Assembly: GCA_019236545.1 (NCBI GenBank)
Contig: JAFAIV010000011.1
Span: 1 to 5,817, forward strand
Length of the DNA stretch: 5,817 bases
Source of the DNA: Actinomycetota bacterium
GTDB lineage: Bacteria > Actinomycetota > Thermoleophilia > Gaiellales > Gaiellaceae
Reading direction: 5' to 3'
This document shows, in pieces, positions 1 through 5,012 of the stretch. Position 1 is the first letter of the stretch; every line of letters starts with the position of its first letter. Under the pieces are notes generated by a model, which did no database searches, was not told where the DNA came from, and worked only from the letters and a program-made list of their open reading frames with translations. Position numbers and translations under genes: made by a program.

Positions 1-184
1 GATCCGCAGCGGCGCGTTCGCGAAGGAGCTGTTCGCCGACGACGAGGCCGGGCGGCCGCGGTTCGCGGAGCTGCGGGCGCAGGGCGCCGAGCGGGCACGG
101 GAGATCGAGCGCGTCGGCAAGGAGCTCCGCGCGCTCGCAGGCGTCGAGGGGCTGCTTGGCCAGGAGGCCCGTGTCAGCGGTTGA
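1..184 (+). CDS. ilvC: Ketol-acid reductoisomerase, C-terminal end (partial)
   Basis: This is the 3' end of a gene that begins before the window; reading from base 2, 60 codons are visible before TGA at 182-184. The enzyme (acetohydroxyacid isomeroreductase, NADPH and Mg dependent, cytosolic) isomerises and reduces acetolactate or acetohydroxybutyrate in valine and isoleucine synthesis. The visible peptide starts IRSGAFAKELFADDEAGRP and continues RFAELRAQGAERAREIERVG-KELRAL. This matches the family's well-known C-terminal pattern (I-x-S/D-G-x-F-A-x-E, then x-x-AGRP-x-F-x-x-LR, then IE-x-VG-x-x-LR). Many IlvC proteins end soon after this point with a short MMPWL-like tail. Here that is replaced by about 15 residues (AGVEGLLGQEARVSG), and the coding sequence for this tail contains the ribosome binding site and start of hom. 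The catalytic and NADPH-binding parts lie outside the window. Confidence in the family is high; the tail is lineage-specific at best. Confidence 0.88.
   Translation, partial: IRSGAFAKELFADDEAGRPRFAELRAQGAERAREIERVGKELRALAGVEGLLGQEARVSG
162..167 (+). promoter_or_regulatory. Shine-Dalgarno site for hom, inside the ilvC end
   Basis: A perfect AGGAGG lies inside the last codons of ilvC, 3 bases before the GTG at 171. The spacing is short but the match is strong. The competing TTG at 156 has only GAGGGG at 146-151 in front of it. This site is the main reason for choosing 171 as the hom start. Confidence 0.5.
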
Positions 185-1460
185 CGTCGGCATCGGCCTG
201 CTCGGCTACGGCACGGTCGGCTCGTCCGTCCACCGGCTGCTCGTCGAGAGCGGCGACGAGATCGAGCGCGCCACCGGCCACCGGCTGCGCGTCGTGAAGG
301 CGCTCATCCGCGACAAGCGGAAGGAGCGGCCGTTCCCAGCGGGCGACGGCGTGCTGACGGGCGACTTCGCCGAGCTCCGCGACGACCCGCGCATCACCGT
401 CGTCGCCGAGGTCATGGGCGGACTCGACCCGGCGGGCGGCTACGTCCGTGAGCTGCTCCGGGCCGGGAAGCCGGTCGTCTCCGCGAACAAGCAGCTCGTC
501 GCCCGCGAGGGGTCGGAGCTGTTCGCGATCGCCTCCGAGGCCGGCGTCCAGCTGCGCTTCGAGGCATCCGTCTGCGCGGCGATCCCGGTCGTGAAGGTTC
601 TCCGCGAGTCGCTCGTCGTCTCGAACGTCCACCGCGTGCTCGGGATCGTCAACGGCACGACCAACTTCATCCTCTCGCGGATGGAGGCGGGCGGGAGCTA
701 CGCCGACGCGCTCGCCGAGGCGCAGGCGCTCGGCTACGCGGAGGTCTATCCGAACGACGACGTCACCGGCGCCGACGCCGCGGCGAAGATGGCGATCCTC
801 GCCACGGTCGCGTTCGGGTCGCGGGTCGGGCTCGGCGACGTCGAGTGCCGCGGGATCACGGAGCTCGAGCCGGCGCACGTCTCCGCCGCCGCCGAGCTTG
901 GGATGGCGGTCAAGCTCGTCGGGATCGCGACGCTCGCCGACGGCGCAGTGGACGTCCGCGTCCAGCCGGCGTTCGTCGACCGCGCGCACGCGCTCGCGAC
1001 GGTCGACGGCGCCTTCAACGCGGTGATGCTCCAGGGCGACTCGATCCGCGAGATCACGCTCGAGGGCCCCGGCGCGGGCGGGATCGAGACCGCCTCCGCC
1101 GTCGTCGCCGACCTGGTCAGCGTCGTCGGCACCGCGGGCACGGGCTTCCTCCAGAACGACGCGTGCTGGCGCGAGCTGCCGCGCCTCGACCGGGGCGCGT
1201 GGCGCTCGCCGTTCTACCTCCACCTCGAGGTCGCCGACCGGCCCGGCGTGCTCGCGCACGTGACGAGCCGCCTCGCGGCGAACGAGATCTCCGTCGCGCA
1301 GCTCGTCCAGCACCTGCGCGAGGGCGAGGCGACGCTCGACCTGATCCTCCACGAGGCGCACGCGGGCGACGTCCACGAGGCGGCGGCGCAGATGGCGACG
1401 TTCCCGGAGGTGCTGCGGCGCCCTTTTCTCGCGCCGGTGATCACGGAGCGCCCGCTGTGA
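171..1460 (+). CDS. hom: Homoserine dehydrogenase with C-terminal ACT domain
   Basis: Hom reduces aspartate semialdehyde to homoserine with NAD(P)H, the step that commits carbon to threonine, methionine and isoleucine; it is cytosolic. With the GTG start the protein is 429 residues, normal for the monofunctional ACT-bearing form. A Rossmann glycine motif GLLGYGTVG is at 9-17. The nucleotide/catalytic junction VVSANKQLVA carries Lys107, the usual catalytic lysine. The substrate region has IVNGTTNFILS, then YPNDDVTGADAAAKMAIL with Lys206. An ACT domain runs from about residue 348 (FYLHLEVADRPGVLAHV) to the end; in this family it usually mediates threonine feedback inhibition. The start is GTG 171 because AGGAGG stands just upstream and the Rossmann strand then begins close to the N-terminus. 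A TTG at 156 would add five residues (MARRP) and cannot be excluded. The gene overlaps ilvC by 14 bases and thrC by 4, so it is probably co-transcribed and translationally coupled. The family assignment is secure; feedback control is inferred from the ACT domain. Confidence 0.95.
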   Translation: MSAVDVGIGLLGYGTVGSSVHRLLVESGDEIERATGHRLRVVKALIRDKRKERPFPAGDGVLTGDFAELRDDPRITVVAEVMGGLDPAGGYVRELLRAGKPVVSANKQLVAREGSELFAIASEAGVQLRFEASVCAAIPVVKVLRESLVVSNVHRVLGIVNGTTNFILSRMEAGGSYADALAEAQALGYAEVYPNDDVTGADAAAKMAILATVAFGSRVGLGDVECRGITELEPAHVSAAAELGMAVKLVGIATLADGAVDVRVQPAFVDRAHALATVDGAFNAVMLQGDSIREITLEGPGAGGIETASAVVADLVSVVGTAGTGFLQNDACWRELPRLDRGAWRSPFYLHLEVADRPGVLAHVTSRLAANEISVAQLVQHLREGEATLDLILHEAHAGDVHEAAAQMATFPEVLRRPFLAPVITERPL

Positions 1461-2323
1461 GCGTCACGCTCGGAGAAGGGCGGACGCCGCTGCTGCGCGC
1501 GCCGCGGCTGTCGGAGCGCTTCGGCGTCGAGCTCTGGCTGAAGTTCGAGGGCGCCAACCCGACCGGCTCGTTCAAGGATCGCGGCATGGCCGTCGCCGTC
1601 ACGCGCGCGGTCGAGCGCGGCGCACCCGGCGTCGTTTGCGCCTCGACCGGGAACACGGCCGCCTCCGCGTCCGCGTACGCCGCGCGCGCGGGCATCGAGG
1701 CGGCGATCGTCGTCCCGGAGGGCGCGGTCGCGGGCCCGAAGCTGGCGCAGGTGCGCGCCGTCGGCGCGCGGATCGTCGGCGTGCCGGGGACGTTCTCCGA
1801 CGCGTACGCCGCGTCGCTCGAGCTCGCGGAGCGCGAGGGGTACGTCTCGGTCAACTCGACGAACGACGACCGGATCGAGGGCCAGAAGAGCGCGGCGCAC
1901 GAGATCGTCGAGGAGCTCGGCGGGCTCCCGGACGCGTTCCTGCTCCCGTACGGCGGCGGCGGCAACACGAAGGCGTACGCCCGCGGCTTCCAGGAGGCGG
2001 CCGGCGCGCTGCCGCGCTTTCACCCGACGCAGGCGGAGCGGCGCGCGGACACGTTCGCGTCGGCGATCCGCATCGTCGAGCCGATCCACGCTGCCGAGGT
2101 CGAGGACGCCGTCGCGCGCTCGGGCGGCGCCGTCGTCACGGTGACCGAGGACGAGCTCCGCGACGCCTGGCAGGCGATCGGCCGCGAGGAGGGCCTCTTC
2201 TGCGAGCCTGCCTCGGCAGCCGGTGTCGCGGCCCTCGCGCGGGGCGCCGCGTCCACCGGCGAGCGCGTCGTCTGCGTCCTCACCGGCCACGGGCTCAAGG
2301 ACCCCGAACGGGTGGCGGCGTGA
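1457..2323 (+). CDS. thrC: Threonine synthase, compact form
   Basis: ThrC is a PLP enzyme (fold type II) that converts O-phosphohomoserine to threonine and phosphate. The protein is 288 residues, against roughly 350 in the common bacterial form. Visible motifs are the entry GEGRTPLLRAPRL (6-18), NPTGSFKDRGM (34-44) with PLP-binding Lys40, the substrate loop STGNTAASASAYAA from residue 63, the glycine-rich phosphate loop GGGGN at 166-170, FASAIRI, EPASAAGVAAL, and the terminal TGHGLKDPE near 276-284. Compared with the common form as I remember it, the N-terminal helix of about 25-30 residues is absent, about 11 residues are missing between the LPR-x-x-x-x-Q segment and FASAIRI, and the C-terminal tail is short. 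Key residues are retained, so it looks functional rather than decayed. The GTG start overlaps the hom stop in a GTGA arrangement, with GGAG at 1445-1448, 8 bases upstream. Its place between hom and thrB supports threonine synthesis. Other fold-II PLP enzymes are possible but much less likely given GSFKDRG and the operon. Confidence 0.92.
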   Translation: MSVTLGEGRTPLLRAPRLSERFGVELWLKFEGANPTGSFKDRGMAVAVTRAVERGAPGVVCASTGNTAASASAYAARAGIEAAIVVPEGAVAGPKLAQVRAVGARIVGVPGTFSDAYAASLELAEREGYVSVNSTNDDRIEGQKSAAHEIVEELGGLPDAFLLPYGGGGNTKAYARGFQEAAGALPRFHPTQAERRADTFASAIRIVEPIHAAEVEDAVARSGGAVVTVTEDELRDAWQAIGREEGLFCEPASAAGVAALARGAASTGERVVCVLTGHGLKDPERVAA

Positions 2324-3141
2324 CGAGGATCGTCGTCCGCGCGCCCGCGACGTCGGCCAACCTCGGCCCCGGCTTCGACGCGGCCGCGGTCGCCTTCGAG
2401 CTCTGGAACGAGGTCGTCGTGACCGACGCGAACGGCGCCGAGCCGGACTACGAGCACCTCGGCGTGCGCGCGTTCGCCCGCTTCGCGCAGCCGGAGCGCT
2501 TCAGCTTCGCCTTCAGCGACAACATCCCGCGCGAGCGCGGCCTCGGCTCCAGCGCGTCCGTCGTGGCGCTCGGGCTCGTCGCGGGCGCCGTCGCCGCGGG
2601 CGTCGACCCCGGCCCGGACGAGCTGCTCGCCGAGGGACTGCCGCTCGAGGGCCACCCGGACAACCTCGCCGCCGCCCTCGTCGGCGGCGTCACGCTCACC
2701 TGGGACGGCCGGATCGCGCGGATCGCGGACGACATGCCCGCCGCCGCCGTCGCCGTCGTCCCGCGCGAGCGCGTGAACACCGCCGCCGCCCGCGCCGCGC
2801 TGCCGGACGCCGTCCCGCTCGCCGACGCCGCCTTCAGCGCCGGCCGCGCCGCCCTCCTCGGCGCCGCCGTCGCCACGGGTGACCCGGCGCTCTTCTCCGC
2901 GAGCGCGGCCGACCGGCTGCACGAGCCGTACCGCGCCGTCCACGCGCCGCACCTGCTCGCGATCCGCGACGACCTGCCCGCCGGCGCGCTCGGCGCGACG
3001 CTCTCCGGCTCCGGCCCGACGGTGATCGTCTGGGCCGAGAAGGAGCAGGCGGGCGCCGTCGCCGTCGCCCTCGCCGACCGCTTCCCCGAGCACGACGTCC
3101 TGCACCTGCCCGTCTCGATCACCGGAGCCGCCCCCGTATGA
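2320..3141 (+). CDS. thrB: Homoserine kinase (GHMP family)
   Basis: ThrB phosphorylates homoserine with ATP to O-phosphohomoserine, the substrate of ThrC; it is cytosolic. The three GHMP-kinase motifs appear in order: APATSANLGPGFD at 8-20 (N-terminal substrate region), IPRERGLGSSASV at 69-81 (the glycine/serine-rich ATP phosphate loop), and LSGSGPT at 228-234 (C-terminal motif 3). EGHPDN at 110-115 is the conserved homoserine kinase segment that follows the ATP loop. At 273 residues the protein is shorter than the usual 290-320 but has all motifs. The GTG start overlaps the thrC stop by four bases (GTGA). No good Shine-Dalgarno site is close by: AAGGA at 2297-2301 is 18 bases away, so translation probably depends on ribosomes finishing thrC. 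The first residues TRIVVRAPATSANLGPGFD fit the family start exactly, which supports this start codon. Confidence 0.95.
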   Translation: MTRIVVRAPATSANLGPGFDAAAVAFELWNEVVVTDANGAEPDYEHLGVRAFARFAQPERFSFAFSDNIPRERGLGSSASVVALGLVAGAVAAGVDPGPDELLAEGLPLEGHPDNLAAALVGGVTLTWDGRIARIADDMPAAAVAVVPRERVNTAAARAALPDAVPLADAAFSAGRAALLGAAVATGDPALFSASAADRLHEPYRAVHAPHLLAIRDDLPAGALGATLSGSGPTVIVWAEKEQAGAVAVALADRFPEHDVLHLPVSITGAAPV

Positions 3142-4844
3142 GCAATCCGTACGACCGCCCGTCCGACCCCGCGAAGCGCCACAGCGCCGCCCTCACCGAC
3201 GGCGTCGACCGCGCCCCCGCGCGCGCGATGCTGAAGGCGATCGGCGTCGACGACGACGCGCTCGCTCGCCCCCTCGTCGGCATCGCCACGACCTGGATCG
3301 AGACGATGCCGTGCAACTGGAACCAGCGCGAGCTCGCGCGCCACGTGCGCCGCGGGATCATCGAAGCGGGCGGCACGCCGCTCGAGTTCAACACGATCGC
3401 GGTCTCCGACGGCGTCTCGATGGGGACGGAGGGCATGCGCGCGTCGCTCGTCTCCCGCGAGACGATCGCCGACTCGATCGAGCTCGTGGCGCGCGGCCAC
3501 CTCCTCGATGGCCTCGTCTGTCTCGTCGGCTGCGACAAGACGATCCCCGCCGCGGTGATGGCGCTGGCGCGACTCGACCTGCCGGGGCTCGTGCTCTACA
3601 ACGGCTCGATCGCGCCGGGCCGGTTCCGCGGCCGCGACGTGACCATCCAGGACGTCTTCGAGGCGGTCGGCGCCGCCGCAGCCGGGAAGATGAGCCCCGA
3701 GGAGGTGCACGAGCTCGAGAGCGCCGCGTGCCCGGGCGCGGGTGCATGCGGCGGCCAGTACACGGCCAACACGATGGCCACCGTCCTCGACTTCCTCGGG
3801 ATCAGCCCGGCCGGTCTCAACGACATCCCGGCGACCGACCCGGCCAAGAAGGACGCGGCGTACGAGGCGGGCAAGGTCGCGATGCGGCTCGTCCGCGACG
3901 ACGTCCGGCCGTCGCAGCTGATCACGCGCGAGGCGCTCGAGAACGCCGCCGCCGCGGTCGCCGCCACCGGCGGCTCGACGAACGGCGTCCTCCACCTGCT
4001 CGCGATCGCGCACGAGCTCGGGATCGACCTGACGATCGACGAGTTCGACGCGATCGCGGCCCGCACGCCGGTCGTCGCGGACATCAAGCCGGGCGGCCGC
4101 TTCGTCGCCGTCGACCTCCATGCCGCCGGCGGCGTCGCCCTCGTCGCGCGGGAGCTGCTGAAGGCGGGCCTCGTCCACGGCGACGCGCCCACGGCCGACG
4201 GCCGCTCGCTCGCGCAGGTCGCGACCGCGGCGGTCGAGACGCCCGGGCAGGAGGTCGTCGTCCCGATCGAGACGCCGCTGAAGGCGACCGGCGGCCTCGC
4301 CATCCTCCGCGGCAACCTCGCGCCCGAGGGCAGCGTCGTGAAGCTCGCCGGCCACGAGCGGCTCTTCCACCGCGGCCCGGCGCGTGTCTTCGACAGCGAG
4401 GAGGCGTGCTTCGCCGCCGTGAAGGCGCGCTCGATCCACGCGGGCGACGTCGTCGTCATCCGCTACGAGGGCCCCGCCGGCGGCCCCGGCATGCGCGAGA
4501 TGCTCCACGTCACCGCCGCGCTCGTCGGCGAAGGGCTGGGGGACGAGGTCGCGCTGATCACGGACGGCCGCTTCTCCGGCGCCACGCACGGCCTGATGGT
4601 CGGCCACGTCGCCCCCGAGGCGGCGCGGGGCGGCCCGATCGCCGCGCTGCAGGACGGCGACATCGTCGAGCTCGACGTCGACTCTCGCGAGTTGCGCGTC
4701 CTGATCTCCGATGACGAGCTCGCCGCCCGCCTCGCCTCGGTCGTCCAGCCGCCGCCGCGCTACACGACCGGCGTCTTCGCGCGGTACGCCGCGCTCGTCT
4801 CCTCCGCGTCCGAGGGCGCCGTTCTCAGGACCGACACCACGTGA
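3138..4844 (+). CDS. ilvD: Dihydroxy-acid dehydratase
   Basis: IlvD dehydrates 2,3-dihydroxy-isovalerate and 2,3-dihydroxy-3-methylvalerate to the 2-keto acids that are transaminated to valine and isoleucine. The 568-residue protein has the normal length for the IlvD/EDD family. Three cysteines expected to bind the iron-sulfur cluster are present: Cys59 in ETMPCNWN, Cys132 in LVGCDKT and Cys204 in CPGAGACGGQYTANTM. Likely Mg ligands are Asp91 in VSDG, Asp133 and Lys134 (carbamylated in characterised members). The C-terminal motif TDGRFSGATHG places the probable catalytic base at Ser480. I cannot tell a [2Fe-2S] from a [4Fe-4S] enzyme, though three conserved cysteines of this spacing are typical of the [2Fe-2S] bacterial and plant type. 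The ATG overlaps the thrB stop (ATGA), with GGAG at 3124-3127, 10 bases upstream. It is the last gene of the overlapping run; no terminator is visible after it. Confidence 0.97.
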   Translation: MSNPYDRPSDPAKRHSAALTDGVDRAPARAMLKAIGVDDDALARPLVGIATTWIETMPCNWNQRELARHVRRGIIEAGGTPLEFNTIAVSDGVSMGTEGMRASLVSRETIADSIELVARGHLLDGLVCLVGCDKTIPAAVMALARLDLPGLVLYNGSIAPGRFRGRDVTIQDVFEAVGAAAAGKMSPEEVHELESAACPGAGACGGQYTANTMATVLDFLGISPAGLNDIPATDPAKKDAAYEAGKVAMRLVRDDVRPSQLITREALENAAAAVAATGGSTNGVLHLLAIAHELGIDLTIDEFDAIAARTPVVADIKPGGRFVAVDLHAAGGVALVARELLKAGLVHGDAPTADGRSLAQVATAAVETPGQEVVVPIETPLKATGGLAILRGNLAPEGSVVKLAGHERLFHRGPARVFDSEEACFAAVKARSIHAGDVVVIRYEGPAGGPGMREMLHVTAALVGEGLGDEVALITDGRFSGATHGLMVGHVAPEAARGGPIAALQDGDIVELDVDSRELRVLISDDELAARLASVVQPPPRYTTGVFARYAALVSSASEGAVLRTDTT

Positions 4845-4858
4845 GTTACTTCATTCTG

Positions 4859-4864
4859 TATAGT
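4859..4864 (+). promoter_or_regulatory. Candidate -10 element upstream of the riboswitch
   Basis: TATAGT lies in a conspicuously AT-rich patch (about 4844-4864) in an otherwise GC-dominated window. It is preceded directly by TG. Transcription would start near the A at 4871, about 13 bases before the first paired base of the riboswitch, which is a sensible spacing. No convincing -35 box is seen at the right distance (4836-4841 reads ACCACG), so this may be a weak or alternative-sigma promoter, or chance. Transcription of the downstream gene by readthrough from ilvD is also possible. Confidence 0.42.
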
Positions 4865-4883
4865 CGAGCCACGGCAGCGGGCG

Positions 4884-4998
4884 CGTCCCGCTCCGCATCG
4901 AGAGAGGCTGAGGGAACCGGCCCTGTGACGCCTCGGCAACCTACGCCCCGCGAGTGGGCGCGTGGTGCCAATCCCGGTCGGATGCCGAGCGCAGGACG
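4884..4998 (+). promoter_or_regulatory. SAM-I-clan (S-box) riboswitch
   Basis: This leader element binds S-adenosylmethionine and controls the gene at 5013. The core consensus is clear: AUC-x-AGAG-x-GG at 4897-4907, AGGGA-x-x-x-GGCCC at 4911-4923, CGGCAACC at 4934-4941 and GGTGCCAAT at 4964-4972. P1 is long: 4884-4888 pairs with 4994-4998, 4889-4893 with 4987-4991, and 4895-4899 with 4981-4985, with one C-C mismatch and a two-base bulge. P2a pairs 4904-4908 with 4930-4934. A kink-turn-like GA/GA step (4910-4911 with 4927-4928) leads into P2b, GGG 4912-4914 with CCC 4921-4923. P3 pairs 4944-4948 with 4956-4960 around a seven-base loop. The place where SAM-I RNAs carry the P4 hairpin has only about seven bases here. 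It may therefore belong to the SAM-I/IV variant class or be a P4-less SAM-I. SAM binding by the clan core is well established; the subclass is uncertain. Confidence 0.93.
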
Positions 4999-5000
4999 AA

Positions 5001-5005
5001 AGGAG
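5001..5005 (+). promoter_or_regulatory. Shine-Dalgarno site next to riboswitch P1
   Basis: AGGAG begins only two bases after the last paired base of P1 and lies 7 bases before the TTG at 5013, which fixes that start codon. Its closeness to the SAM-stabilised stem, and the lack of any hairpin followed by a U-run between P1 and the start, point to control of translation initiation rather than of termination. Confidence 0.75.
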
Positions 5006-5012
5006 AACTGAG

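Noticed and set aside
156..170. TTG at 156 as the hom start
   Set aside because: Possible, but the AGGAGG falls downstream of it and the five added residues are not part of the family N-terminus; GTG at 171 is preferred, not proven.
845..1456. Upstream extension of the thrC frame into hom
   Set aside because: The frame is open, but the added part is Arg-rich shadow of hom; the ThrC homology starts right after the GTG at 1457, which has GGAG at a good distance.
174..2290. Long minus-strand open frames opposite hom and thrC (174-1376 and 1214-2290)
   Set aside because: The translations are charged, repetitive and without any recognisable domain; they mirror GC-biased sense codons.
1636..2319. 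Upstream extension of the thrB frame into thrC
   Set aside because: GHMP homology begins immediately after the GTG at 2320; the upstream part is an Arg-rich shadow of thrC.
2448..4607. Very long minus-strand open frame (719 codons) opposite thrB and ilvD
   Set aside because: It lies antisense to two genes with complete family motifs, its translation is Arg/Ala/Asp-rich low-complexity sequence, and high third-position GC makes such antisense frames common.
3311..4714. Plus-strand frame inside ilvD in another phase
   Set aside because: The product is an Arg-rich shadow; ilvD in its own frame has all cluster-binding cysteines and catalytic motifs.
4944..4960. GC-rich hairpin as a possible intrinsic terminator
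   Set aside because: No U-run follows; the hairpin is P3 of the aptamer.
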